A model generated the notes under the pieces. That model did no database searches, was not told the DNA's origin, and saw nothing but the letters and a program-made list of their open reading frames with translations. A stretch of 64,000 bases of DNA from Beijerinckiaceae bacterium (lineage in GTDB: Bacteria > Pseudomonadota > Alphaproteobacteria > Rhizobiales > Beijerinckiaceae), in the NCBI GenBank assembly GCA_947454485.1, contig CANGJJ010000003.1, positions 186,001 through 250,000 of the forward strand. The letters are read 5' to 3'. The position numbers and the translations under genes were made by a program. This document shows, piece after piece, positions 53,324 to 61,895 of the stretch; position 1 is the stretch's first letter; each line of letters begins with the position of its first letter.

Positions 53324-54583
53324 TCAGCCGAAGACTTCGCGGGTGATCGTATTGTACCAGCCAAGCGCCAGATCAGCCTCCATCTTGCGCGTTGAATCGG
53401 GTGCTTGCAGCGGGCTGGTGCCGCCTGCGCCTTCAATATCCATCAACAGGCCTTTGCCGGGCTTGTAAACGCCAGCAACCGATATGCCATAGTCGGGCAT
53501 GACAATGCTGTAGCAGGTGTTGATGAGGCGAGGCTCTTGGGGTGTGCGATTGTGCAGCAGGGCAACAATCGCAGCCGCGCAGACTTTCGCCTGCGCATTG
53601 GCGGCGAAAGCAGATTTGGGCATAGCGCCCGCCACCGCCGCATCGCCAATCACATGGATGTTCGGCTGCAAGCGCGATTCAAAGGTCACAGGATCAATCG
53701 GGCACCAGCCGCTGCGATCACTCACGCCAGCAGCCTCCGCAATCAATCCCGCGCGCTGCGGGGGAATGATATTCACCACCTGCGCTTTGTAAGTTTCAAA
53801 ATCCGTTGTGACGCTGAGCGTATTGGCATCGACCGATGAGACCTTGCCGCCCTTCGACAGACCAATCCATTCGAGATTGGGAAAGAGCTGCGACCAAGCC
53901 TGCTGAAACAAACGCTGCTTGGAGAAATTGTCTTTCGCATCGAGCAGAATGAGTTTCGACTTCGGCTTTTTGGTTTTGAGATACCACGCAATCAGGCTCG
54001 CGCGTTCATAAGGTCCGGGCGGGCAGCGGAAGGGATTGTCTGGCGCGCTCATCACCACAAGCCCGCCATCTTCCATGGCTTCGAGCTGGCGGCGCAGCAG
54101 CATGGTCTGTTCGCCCGCTTTCCAGGCATGGGGCATGCGCGCGCTCGCCGCTTCATCATAGCCACGCAATGCGCCCCAGCGGATGTCGATACCGGGAGAG
54201 AGAACGAGCCGGTCATAGGTGAGGACAGTGCCATCAGCCAAAGTGACGCGCTTGGCAGCTGCATCAATCGCGCTGGCATGGGTAAAGTCTATCTCGACGC
54301 CGCTGCGCGCAACCCCATCATAGGTGAATTGCTGTGCGGGCAGATCGCGCAAACCAGCGATCACTTCATTGCTGAAGGGGCAGGCGGTGAAGACGCGGTT
54401 CGGCTCCACCATGGTGACGCGAATATTCGGGGCCAATTGCTTCAGGCTACGCGCAACGCTCGACCCGCCAAAGCCGCCACCAATGACAACAATATGCGCC
54501 GTGCCTTGCGCCACAGCAGGGGCTGCGATGAGGCTCGCTGAGGCGCCTGCCAAGAGAGAGCGGCGAGAGAGGGAAGCGCTCAT
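53324..54583 (-). CDS. flavocytochrome c sulfide dehydrogenase flavoprotein (FccB/SoxF-like)
   Basis: A 419-residue periplasmic FAD protein that oxidises sulfide and passes electrons to a cytochrome c. A Tat-type signal (LSRRSLLAGASASLIAAP) leads. FAD motif VVIGGGFGGSSVARSLKQL; redox-active cysteines in FTACPFSNEV and a second Cys in NTCYSIV; second FAD region IHVIGDAAVAGAMPKSAFAA; C-terminal FCSD-type domain (residues about 345-419). It is coupled to the small cytochrome upstream (ATGA overlap) and precedes soxX, so it should act in sulfide or sulfane oxidation with Sox. Confidence 0.9.
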   Translation of the reverse strand: MSASLSRRSLLAGASASLIAAPAVAQGTAHIVVIGGGFGGSSVARSLKQLAPNIRVTMVEPNRVFTACPFSNEVIAGLRDLPAQQFTYDGVARSGVEIDFTHASAIDAAAKRVTLADGTVLTYDRLVLSPGIDIRWGALRGYDEAASARMPHAWKAGEQTMLLRRQLEAMEDGGLVVMSAPDNPFRCPPGPYERASLIAWYLKTKKPKSKLILLDAKDNFSKQRLFQQAWSQLFPNLEWIGLSKGGKVSSVDANTLSVTTDFETYKAQVVNIIPPQRAGLIAEAAGVSDRSGWCPIDPVTFESRLQPNIHVIGDAAVAGAMPKSAFAANAQAKVCAAAIVALLHNRTPQEPRLINTCYSIVMPDYGISVAGVYKPGKGLLMDIEGAGGTSPLQAPDSTRKMEADLALGWYNTITREVFG

Positions 54584-54870
54584 TTGGCACCCTGCGCTTC
54601 ATACCAAGCCGCGATGGCTTTGATCTCGGCGTCGCTAAAACCTTTGGCGATGCGGTCCATGACGGTCGCAGGCCGTGAGCCCGAACGCCATGCGCTCATA
54701 GCGTCTTCAATGGAGGCAGCAGAAAGGCCCACAAGACGCGGGGCGGGCGTGTCGACTGTCGGGGACGCAGCATGGCAGCCCGTGCAGGAACTGGCACCGG
54801 GCGGCATCTCTGCGGCGCCTGCGCCTGATGCGCTCACACATAAAAGCAAAAGGCCGATGGCAGATCGCAT
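54580..54870 (-). CDS. monoheme cytochrome c (FccA/SoxE-like)
   Basis: A 96-residue periplasmic cytochrome. Signal peptide MRSAIGLLLLCVSASGAGAA; heme CXXCH is SSCTGCHAASPTV; possible axial Met in TVMDRIAKGF; C-terminal helix AIAAWYEAQGAK. It is either the cytochrome subunit of the flavoprotein (overlap ATGA) or the electron acceptor for the molybdenum enzyme upstream (53-base gap). I choose ATG 54870 because residues before it are not signal-like; ATG 54921 is the longest frame. Both pairings may apply. Confidence 0.82.
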   Translation of the reverse strand: MRSAIGLLLLCVSASGAGAAEMPPGASSCTGCHAASPTVDTPAPRLVGLSAASIEDAMSAWRSGSRPATVMDRIAKGFSDAEIKAIAAWYEAQGAK

Positions 54871-54923
54871 GACAATCCCGGGACGTGAAAGAGCGGCGGC
54901 CATATGACCGCCGCTCTTCATGA

Positions 54924-57077
54924 TCAGGCCTTGCGCAGGTCGGTATTCATCAGGGGGAAGTTGCGCACGCGCTTGCCGGTGGCGGCATAGATCGCGTTCA
55001 ACACAGCGGGAGCTGCGACCGCAATGGTCGGTTCACCCACGCCGCCCCAGAAACCGCCCGACGGGACGATGACGACTTCGATCTTCGGCATCTCATCCAT
55101 ACGCATCATCGGATAAGTGTCGAAATTCGTCTGTTCCACAGCGCCATTCTTCACGGTGATTTCACCATAGAGCATTGCGGTGAGGCCATAGACGAAGGAG
55201 CCCATCACCTGACGCTCGATCTGTGCGGGGTTCACCGCATAGCCCGGATCTGTGGCAGCTACGATGCGATGCACCTTCAAGCGACCATCGGTGACAGACA
55301 CATCCGCCACAGCAGCCACATAGCTGCCGAATGTATGGATCTGTGCGACGCCCTGATAAATGCCCTTGGGTGCCTTGCCATAATTGGCTTTGGCAGCTGC
55401 AGCATTCATCACAGCCAGATGCTTGGGACGCAGATGGCGGCGACGGAATTCGAGCGGATCAACACCCGCCGCCTTCGCCACTTCGTCGATGAAACATTCG
55501 ACATAGATCGCATTGTGATTGGCATTCACGCCGCGCCAGAAGCCAGCCGTGAGATGCGAATTGCGCATCGCATGGTCGACAAGCAGGTTCGGCACATTAT
55601 AGCCAAACATGCCTTCCGGGCTGTCAGCGGTGAGGCCCTGGAACACGGCAGGATCCATGCCGTTCTCAAGGCGATCGGGCATCAAAGATGCGATGATCGA
55701 ATGGCCGGAGATGCGCATATGCATGCCGGACAAATTGCCCTTGTCGTCGAGCGAGGCCGACAATTTGCAATGCGTCGCGGGATGGAAGGCGCAATGCGTC
55801 ATGTCTTCTTCGCGCGACCACACCAGCTTCACCGGTGTACCCGGCATCTGCTTGGCGATCTGCACCGCCTGAATGATGTAGTCATTGCGCGCGCGACGAC
55901 CAAAGCCACCACCAAGGCCGGTGCGATGCACATCGCATTTCGTCACGGGGTGACCAGAGGCTGCAATCACCGAAGCAAGGGCAGCTTCTGAGTTCTGTGT
56001 GCCGCAATAAACGTCGCAACGATCATTGGTCCACACAGCGGTGGCATTCATTGGCTCAAGCGGCGCGTGGTTCTGATAGGGGTAGCTATAAGTGGCTTCC
56101 ACCTTCTTGGTCGCAGAGGCCAAAGTGGCCTTTGCATCGCCAGCCTTGTTGCCAACGAAAGCCTGCTCAGCGGTCAGACCTTCTGCCATCATCGCAGAAA
56201 TGTCGGCGCTGGAGACTTTGCCGCCCGCGCCTTCATCCCACACAATGCTGACAGCGGCGATGGCATTGCGTGCCTGCCACCAGCTGTCCGCGACAGCGGC
56301 CACACCGGTTGCACCAACCTGCACGATCTTCTTCACACCCGGCATCTGCTCGGCGCGGGCTGCATCATAGCTTGCAACCTTGCCGCCATTGACGGGGCAA
56401 TCGCGAATGGCCGCGTAGAGCATGCCCGGCATGCGGAAGTCGATGCCATATTGATATTTGCCGGTGAGCTTATCGACCGTGTCGAGGCGCTTCATCGGCT
56501 TGCCGATCAAACGCCAGTTCTTCGGATCCTTCAGCGGCACATCCTTGGGCGGTTCGATCTTGGCAGCCGCCGCAGCAACCTTGCCATAGGTCGTCTTCTT
56601 GCCGCTCTTGTGGCTGATGACACCATTGGCAACGGTCACTTCGCCAACGGGTACTTTCCATTCATTGGCAGCAGCCTGCAGCAACATCTGACGCGCTGTC
56701 GCGCCGCCCTTGCGGACATAGTTTTCGGACTCGCGGATGCCACGGCTACCAGTGGCGTTGAAATTGCCCCATACACGCTTGCGTGCAACATTTTCAGCAG
56801 GCGAGGGAATTTCGGTCGTCACTTTCGACCAATCGCATTCAAGCTCTTCGGCAATCATCTGCGCGAGGCCTGTCAGAGTGCCTTGACCCATTTCGGCGCG
56901 CGGAATGCGCAGCACGATAGTGTCATCAGGCTTCACGACAACCCATGCATTGATCTCGGGAGTCTTGTCCTGTGCGGCTGCACCCATGGGTGCATGAAAA
57001 CCGAGTGCGAAGCCGCCCGTGGCAGCTGCAGAGCCAACGACAAAAGCGCGGCGGTTGATGCGAGGCATATGGTTCAT
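54924..57077 (-). CDS. xanthine-oxidase-family molybdopterin-binding large subunit (isoquinoline oxidoreductase-like)
   Basis: A 717-residue molybdenum hydroxylase catalytic subunit with a Tat signal (INRRAFVVGSAAATGGFALG), so it works in the periplasm. Cofactor marks are PRAEMGQGTLTGLAQMIAEE, GLGGGFGRRARNDYI, SHLTAGFWRGVNANHNA, and the catalytic Glu region GGVGEPTIAVAAPAVLNA. It is of the two-subunit (no FAD subunit) type like isoquinoline 1-oxidoreductase and nicotinate or aldehyde dehydrogenases, which pass electrons to cytochromes. The small cytochrome gene follows. It is in the same operon as the Sox genes. Confidence 0.9.
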   Translation of the reverse strand: MNHMPRINRRAFVVGSAAATGGFALGFHAPMGAAAQDKTPEINAWVVVKPDDTIVLRIPRAEMGQGTLTGLAQMIAEELECDWSKVTTEIPSPAENVARKRVWGNFNATGSRGIRESENYVRKGGATARQMLLQAAANEWKVPVGEVTVANGVISHKSGKKTTYGKVAAAAAKIEPPKDVPLKDPKNWRLIGKPMKRLDTVDKLTGKYQYGIDFRMPGMLYAAIRDCPVNGGKVASYDAARAEQMPGVKKIVQVGATGVAAVADSWWQARNAIAAVSIVWDEGAGGKVSSADISAMMAEGLTAEQAFVGNKAGDAKATLASATKKVEATYSYPYQNHAPLEPMNATAVWTNDRCDVYCGTQNSEAALASVIAASGHPVTKCDVHRTGLGGGFGRRARNDYIIQAVQIAKQMPGTPVKLVWSREEDMTHCAFHPATHCKLSASLDDKGNLSGMHMRISGHSIIASLMPDRLENGMDPAVFQGLTADSPEGMFGYNVPNLLVDHAMRNSHLTAGFWRGVNANHNAIYVECFIDEVAKAAGVDPLEFRRRHLRPKHLAVMNAAAAKANYGKAPKGIYQGVAQIHTFGSYVAAVADVSVTDGRLKVHRIVAATDPGYAVNPAQIERQVMGSFVYGLTAMLYGEITVKNGAVEQTNFDTYPMMRMDEMPKIEVVIVPSGGFWGGVGEPTIAVAAPAVLNAIYAATGKRVRNFPLMNTDLRKA

Positions 57078-57088
57078 GGTTGTTCCCC

Positions 57089-57541
57089 TCACGCCTTCTT
57101 CGCGGCGGCATGAACCGCTTGGCGAATCTGCTGATAGGTGCCGCAACGGCAGATATTGGTGACAGCCGCATCAATGTCTTCATCGGTCGGCTTGGGGTTC
57201 GACTTCAAAAGCGAAGTGACCGCCATGATCATGCCGCTCTGGCAATAGCCACACTGCGGCACTTCATTGTCGAGCCATGCTTGTTGCACACGGCTGAGGA
57301 CGCCGTTCTGTGCAATGCCTTCGATGGTGGTGATCTTCTTGCCGCCGACCTGGCCGACGGAGATCTGGCACGAGCGCTGTGCTACGCCGTCGATATGAAC
57401 GGTGCAGGCGCCGCATTGGGCAACACCGCAACCATATTTGGTGCCGGTGAGGCCGAGCGTATCGCGCAATGCCCACAGCAGAGGCGTGCGAGCATCGACC
57501 TCTGCTTGATACACTTTTCCGTTGACGTTGAGAGACGCCAT
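57089..57541 (-). CDS. (2Fe-2S) small subunit of the periplasmic molybdenum hydroxylase
   Basis: A 150-residue iron-sulfur subunit with two clusters. The first cluster cysteines are in [16 protein letters not shown] and QRSCQIS; the second in [13 protein letters not shown] and [17 protein letters not shown] 57541 has GGGAGGG upstream; the frame upstream of it is not conserved. No signal peptide, so export must occur together with the Tat-bearing large subunit. First gene of the operon that runs to soxA. Confidence 0.92.
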   Translation of the reverse strand: MASLNVNGKVYQAEVDARTPLLWALRDTLGLTGTKYGCGVAQCGACTVHIDGVAQRSCQISVGQVGGKKITTIEGIAQNGVLSRVQQAWLDNEVPQCGYCQSGMIMAVTSLLKSNPKPTDEDIDAAVTNICRCGTYQQIRQAVHAAAKKA

Positions 57542-57785
57542 TTCAACCCTCCCTATGCCGCTCTGCGCGGCCGGACCAACCTTCCCCCATTTGGGGTGAA
57601 GGCCTCTGGATAGCATATGTAGGGCGCTGTTGTTCGCGTGGGAAGGACAATCCTTGAGGCATACATCACGATGATGAAAACGAGCGGGCTCAATTGTATA
57701 GCTCAAGTATTTTCCTTCACCCTTTCCTTCGCCCCTTGCTGCCCCTAATGCTGCCCCCAGTGATTTGGGCTGAATGGGGTTTGCC

Positions 57786-58568
57786 ATGATCTTCCGCACG
57801 CCGTCGGGTGCCGGTCTCCATTACAAGACGCGTGGCAGTGGCCGCACCATCGTCTTGTTGCATCCTGTTGGCGTCTGTGGGGATTTTTGGAACGGCGTCA
57901 TCAGCGCGCTCGAAGGCGAGTTCCGGCTGATTGCGATTGACGCGCGCGGCCATGGGGGCAGCGATGTCCCCAGCCAGCCTTTTGGGTTGGATGATCTGGC
58001 CGATGATGTCGCCGCCTTGGTGCGCAGCGTGGGGCAGGGGCCAACGGTTGCGGTGGGTTGCTCTATGGGCGGCATGGTGGTGCAAGCCTTGGTGGCGCGT
58101 CATCCTGACTGTTTGCGCGGCGCTGTGGTCGCCAATACGGCGCATCTGCGCAATGATGCCGGACGTGCGGCGATGGATCAGCGCGCGGCGGCCGCAGAGG
58201 GCGGTATGCCCGGCACGATCAAGACAACTTTGAGTCGTTGGTTTGATTCTGATGTGCAGGTGCTGCGTCCAGACCTTGTGCTGCGAGCGCGCGATTGGTT
58301 GCTCTCGGCAGATCCGGTTGTTCATGCTTGGTCTTGGCGTGCGATCCGCGATCTCAACTATGCGCAAGCGCTGGCGCAAACCAAAGTGCCTTGCATGGTG
58401 GTGGCGGGCCTGCGCGATCAATCAACACCAGTTGCTGCGATGAAAGATATGGCGGCCAGTATTCCAGCCTGTGTTTACCGGGAAATGGACACTGGCCATC
58501 TGGCACCTCTGGAACAGCCAGAGGCTTTCGCGGACCATATTCGCAGTTTTGTGGCCTCGCTGGCGTGA
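57786..58568 (+). CDS. alpha/beta hydrolase (3-oxoadipate enol-lactonase-like)
   Basis: A 260-residue alpha/beta hydrolase, divergent from the Sox/molybdenum operon. Core motifs are [38 protein letters not shown], nucleophile [13 protein letters not shown] near residue 95, and the His in [15 protein letters not shown]. The family includes PcaD and C-C bond hydrolases. It lies back-to-back with an IclR-type regulator, convergent with only three bases between stops, so the pair may form a regulatory unit for an aromatic-degradation step. Start could also be ATG 57774. Confidence 0.82.
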   Translation: MIFRTPSGAGLHYKTRGSGRTIVLLHPVGVCGDFWNGVISALEGEFRLIAIDARGHGGSDVPSQPFGLDDLADDVAALVRSVGQGPTVAVGCSMGGMVVQALVARHPDCLRGAVVANTAHLRNDAGRAAMDQRAAAAEGGMPGTIKTTLSRWFDSDVQVLRPDLVLRARDWLLSADPVVHAWSWRAIRDLNYAQALAQTKVPCMVVAGLRDQSTPVAAMKDMAASIPACVYREMDTGHLAPLEQPEAFADHIRSFVASLA

Positions 58569-58571
58569 GGC

Positions 58572-59378
58572 TTAGCGGCGTGTCAGCTCGCGTGTCACGG
58601 CCTGTGCGCAAGCCATCAGCGGGCCTGCCAAACGCGCTTCGACCTCGGGGCTGAAGCGCTGCTCGGGCAGAGAAATGCCGATACTGCCGGCGACATGATT
58701 GTCGATTCCGAAGATCGGTGCTGACAGGCCAACAGCGCCCAAAATGCGATGGCCGCGTGTGCAGGCATAGCCGCGTGCGCGCACCTTCTCCAATTCCGCC
58801 TCAAGCAAAGCGGCATCGGTGATGCTGTTCTCAGTCATGGGCGAGAGCTGCGAGCGCTCGATAATCTCGCGGCGATCATCGTCGCTGAGTTGCGCCATGA
58901 TGGACCAGCCTGCTGCGCTCACATGCAGGCTCTTCCATTTATACATTTCGACGACGTAGCGAAGCTCGTGGTCAGCCTCGACACTGGCCGCGGCGAAGAG
59001 CTCTTGGCGATTGCGATCATAGATATTCAAAAAGACCGCTTCGTTGCAGCTATCCACCAGCGCGCGCATATGGGGCAAGGCGATGTCGCGCATGGGCAAG
59101 CGCTGCACTGCTTTATGGGCCAGCATCATCAATTCATGGCCAAGGCCATAGCCGCCCGTCGTCTCCAAGCGGCGCAAGAAGCCCTCATGGACCAAAGATG
59201 TCATCAACTGATGAGCAGTGCTGGGGGCAATCTCCAGCGCGGCCGCGGCCTCACGCACACCAATCTCGCGACGATCATGTTGGACCGCCCAGCGCAGAAG
59301 CTGCAATCCGCGCGCAAGGGGGTCACGCATTTTGTTCGGGCGGTTCGAACGCTTGGGGGAAGTCAGTGCTGTAGACAT
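58572..59378 (-). CDS. IclR-family transcriptional regulator
   Basis: A 268-residue regulator. The winged-helix domain has GVREAAAALEIAPSTAHQLM and a wing ending FLRRLETTGGYGLG, and the ligand-binding domain (residues about 95-255) has FLNIYDRNRQELFAAASVEA, the ARGYACTRGHRILGAVGLSA loop and LPEQRFSPEVEARL. IclR proteins often control aromatic catabolism (PcaR, PobR) and respond to pathway acids. It likely controls the adjacent alpha/beta hydrolase or nearby genes. ATG 59378 is the best start; no clear ribosome site decides. Confidence 0.9.
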   Translation of the reverse strand: MSTALTSPKRSNRPNKMRDPLARGLQLLRWAVQHDRREIGVREAAAALEIAPSTAHQLMTSLVHEGFLRRLETTGGYGLGHELMMLAHKAVQRLPMRDIALPHMRALVDSCNEAVFLNIYDRNRQELFAAASVEADHELRYVVEMYKWKSLHVSAAGWSIMAQLSDDDRREIIERSQLSPMTENSITDAALLEAELEKVRARGYACTRGHRILGAVGLSAPIFGIDNHVAGSIGISLPEQRFSPEVEARLAGPLMACAQAVTRELTRR

Positions 59379-59489
59379 GGTGACAGTTTCTAACACCTGC
59401 TCAGCAGGGCCGCCACAGTAAGGCTTTTCCAATTGGTCAATAGAGTGTTCGAAAAACTTCGAGCTTGAAGATAACCTGTCCGACTTCGC

Positions 59490-59948
59490 TCAGAATTTGG
59501 GCGCTTCCATCAGGCGCCGCACTTCCAATGTTGCCTCCACGCGAGCCGCTTGTTCGCGGTCGACTTTGGGCATTGCCAGCGGCGCGGTGGTCATGATGCG
59601 CAAGATTTCTGACGCCATGGCCGGTGCAATATCGCTTTTGACGCCCAGAGCGAGCAGAGCGGCCTCCAGAGCGGCGGGCGCTCTTGCGCCGTCATAGCCA
59701 GCGCCATCCAGCGCGCTGCCATTGTGATTGAAGCCCAGAAGATGATTCGGGGTCGTATTGAGCGCGCGGCACAGATCGCCAAATTTCAGGAACTGGGTGG
59801 TCGCTTCCCCACGCTGAATTTTTTTGACGGCAGCGACGCTGAGGCCCAGTTTTTCGGCCATTGCGGGGACAGTCAAACCAGCTGCAATCCTTGCAGATCG
59901 GATTCGGTCGCCCAAGGCTGCAGCCCTAAGCTGAGGAGAAACCTGCAT
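59490..59948 (-). CDS. XRE-family helix-turn-helix regulator
   Basis: A 152-residue protein with an N-terminal Xre-type HTH (LGDRIRSARIAAGLTVPAMA, EKLGLSVAAVKKIQRGEATT) and a C-terminal helical region (residues about 95-150) of unknown role. Divergent from the Bug-protein gene at 60193 across a 244-base gap with palindromes. It probably binds there and controls that gene and itself (inference). Confidence 0.82.
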   Translation of the reverse strand: MQVSPQLRAAALGDRIRSARIAAGLTVPAMAEKLGLSVAAVKKIQRGEATTQFLKFGDLCRALNTTPNHLLGFNHNGSALDGAGYDGARAPAALEAALLALGVKSDIAPAMASEILRIMTTAPLAMPKVDREQAARVEATLEVRRLMEAPKF

Positions 59949-60080
59949 AGATTGGGACCTCGTCTATCAATTGAGGCACCCTAGTGATGCACTGTAGTTT
60001 GGGGAGGCGAATTTTTCGGTTGAATACTACCGAAAATTTATCCATTGCCCCCAGAAACATAAGCATGACGGGGAGGTGAG

Positions 60081-60114
60081 TGACTAAATTTGTCATACCA
60101 CAAAATTTTGCGGT
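60081..60114. promoter_or_regulatory. paired palindromes upstream of the Bug-protein gene
   Basis: TGACTAAATTTGTCA (60081-60095) is a 15-bp palindrome with one mismatch pair, and ACCACAAAATTTTGCGGT (60097-60114) is an 18-bp palindrome with one mismatch pair and a perfect CAAAATTTTG core. They lie 79-112 bases before the ATG and 133-166 bases from the XRE gene start, a usual place for operators. Confidence 0.45.
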
Positions 60115-60192
60115 CCTCGAGCTTTCAAGCTGATAGATTTGCATCACTCCACCCACTGCCAGAGAGCGGGGGTGCGATAGAGGAGGGACTTT

Positions 60193-61188
60193 ATGAAGGG
60201 TACACACAAGATCCTGGCGGGTCTCGGTGCCGTCGCCGTGGCTGCATCGCTTTTGATCGCGGGCACCCCGGCGCAAGCGCAAAGCGAGGCTGCGAGCTTT
60301 CCCAATCGGCCGATCCGCGTCATCGTTCCCTTCGCGGCTGGTGGCGGCAATGACATTTTCGCCCGCCTCGTGGGTGCCAAGGCTGGCGATATTCTCGGCC
60401 AGCAGATGATCATCGAAAATCGCCCTGCAGCGGGTGGCCGCCCAGCGGCTGAATTCGTGACGCAGCAGGCGCCCGATGGTTACACGCTCTTTGTGGGCGC
60501 CAGTGGTGTGATGTCGATTGCCACCGCGATCTATCCCAAGCTGGCCTATCACCCCACCAAGAGCTTCGTGCCGCTCAGCATGATTGCCAGCTTCCCGCTG
60601 ATCTTGGTGAGCAATGGCTCTGCGCCTTACAAGACTGTGCAAGAGATGGCGGCTTTCGCCAAAGCCAATCCGGCAAAGGCAACCTATGCCAGCTCCTCGC
60701 CCGCCTTCATCATTCCCAGCGAATTGCTGAAGCTGCGTTCAGGCATGCCGGGCGTCAATCTGCCGGTGAAGAGCAGCATGGAAATGATTCAATGCGTGAT
60801 GCAGGACAATTGCCTCTTCACCATGACCGATGGCCCGCCGGCCATTCCGCAGGTCAAGGATGGCAAATTGCGCGCACTGGCCGTGACTGGCTCTGAGCGT
60901 TCGCCTGAATTGCCTGATGTGCCGAGCATGAAGGAAGCGGGCTTCCCCGATGTGAACTCGAAAATCTGGGCTGGATTTTTCGCACCTGCTGGCACACCGG
61001 CAGACATCGTCAAGAAGCTGGAAGAGGCGATTGGCCGCGCCATCAAGGATCCTGACGTGAGTGCCAAACTGCGCGCCATGGCGGTCAATCCCGGTGGTGG
61101 CAGCTCAGCTGAATTCCGCAAGATGATCGATGAAGATATCGAGAATTATGTGAAGGTCGTTGGCGAGGCCAAGCTCACCTTCGAGTGA
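60193..61188 (+). CDS. Bug/TctC-family substrate-binding protein
   Basis: A 331-residue periplasmic receptor with signal peptide GLGAVAVAASLLIAGTPAQA. Family marks are FPNRPIRVIVPFAAGGGNDI, MIIENRPAAGGRPAAEFVTQ, and PTKSFVPLSMIASFPLILV. GGAGGGAC lies before ATG. Likely ligands are carboxylic or aromatic acids. No membrane subunits nearby, the third orphan Bug protein in the window. Closed by a terminator; possible control by the divergent XRE regulator. Confidence 0.9.
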   Translation: MKGTHKILAGLGAVAVAASLLIAGTPAQAQSEAASFPNRPIRVIVPFAAGGGNDIFARLVGAKAGDILGQQMIIENRPAAGGRPAAEFVTQQAPDGYTLFVGASGVMSIATAIYPKLAYHPTKSFVPLSMIASFPLILVSNGSAPYKTVQEMAAFAKANPAKATYASSSPAFIIPSELLKLRSGMPGVNLPVKSSMEMIQCVMQDNCLFTMTDGPPAIPQVKDGKLRALAVTGSERSPELPDVPSMKEAGFPDVNSKIWAGFFAPAGTPADIVKKLEEAIGRAIKDPDVSAKLRAMAVNPGGGSSAEFRKMIDEDIENYVKVVGEAKLTFE

Positions 61189-61213
61189 GATGGCGCAACG
61201 ATATGTGAGACTG

Positions 61214-61242
61214 AAACGCCTCGCCTTGTGCGGGGCGTTTTT
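61214..61242. terminator. terminator between the Bug gene and the MarR gene
   Basis: An 11-bp stem AAACGCCTCGC/GCGGGGCGTTT with one G-T pair and loop CTTGT, then TT. It serves the plus-strand gene and probably the convergent MarR gene too. Confidence 0.82.
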
Positions 61243-61753
61243 ATGCGCTGCGGCTGGTGCGTGTTTGCTCGCCCGCATGACCGAGGGCTTTGGCCAGAAG
61301 TTCAAGAAACAGCGCACGTTCTTGCGCAGTGAGGGCAGAGACCATGTCGCTCTGCGCCTCGCGCGCCAGTGGCAGCACGGATTGCATCACCCGCTCGCCT
61401 TCGGCCTCCAGATACAGCAAGCGCGCGCGCCGATCGGTGGCTGAGACTTCGCGGCGGATGAGATGTTTGTTTTCCAGTCGGTCGATGACCCCGCCCGTTG
61501 TCGCACGATCAAAAGAGAGTTCGCGCGCAAGGCTGGCCTGATCAAGTCCGGGCTGGGAGGCGATGACGGTGAGCGCCGCAAATTGCACACTGGTGAGGTC
61601 AAAGCCACCAGCGCTCACATGATTATCGAAAATCGCCTGTGACGCCTGATGCATGCGGCGGATCAAATGACCCGGCATGCGGGATATTTCTTGATCGAGC
61701 CGCTCGGGCTCTGCCCGATCTGGCACGTGGATCTGACGGGCAGCGTGTTTCAA
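61241..61753 (-). CDS. MarR-family transcriptional regulator
   Basis: A 170-residue winged-helix regulator. The DNA-binding part is GLDQASLARELSFDRATTGG, VIDRLENKHLIRREVSATDR, RARLLYLEAEGERVM, the classic MarR order. Many MarR proteins sense phenolic acids. It is divergent from the flavin hydroxylase gene at 61896, with an AT-rich operator-like region between them, so it probably represses that gene and itself until the aromatic substrate appears. Confidence 0.92.
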   Translation of the reverse strand: MKHAARQIHVPDRAEPERLDQEISRMPGHLIRRMHQASQAIFDNHVSAGGFDLTSVQFAALTVIASQPGLDQASLARELSFDRATTGGVIDRLENKHLIRREVSATDRRARLLYLEAEGERVMQSVLPLAREAQSDMVSALTAQERALFLELLAKALGHAGEQTRTSRSA

Positions 61754-61805
61754 TGCAGCCTCCGCATTCTCATCGCAGATTAGCCCCTGATCGGCAGAAA
61801 TGCAA

Positions 61806-61859
61806 GCACACTTATTATAAGTATACGATTGACAAGCATACTTACCAATATTAGTGTGC
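61806..61859. promoter_or_regulatory. MarR operator region and promoter of the hydroxylase gene
   Basis: AT-rich. AAGTATAC and GCATACTT (61819-61826 and 61836-61843) form an inverted repeat with one mismatch; ACTTATTATAAGT (61810-61822) is a perfect palindrome; GCACACT and AGTGTGC (61806-61812 and 61853-61859) are an outer repeat. TTGACA (61829-61834) lies 17 bases ahead of TAGTGT (61852-61857), a good -35/-10 pair for the plus-strand gene. Confidence 0.6.
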
Positions 61860-61895
61860 CTGAAAGCCCGTGGGAGGGCTCAAGAGGAGACGGAC

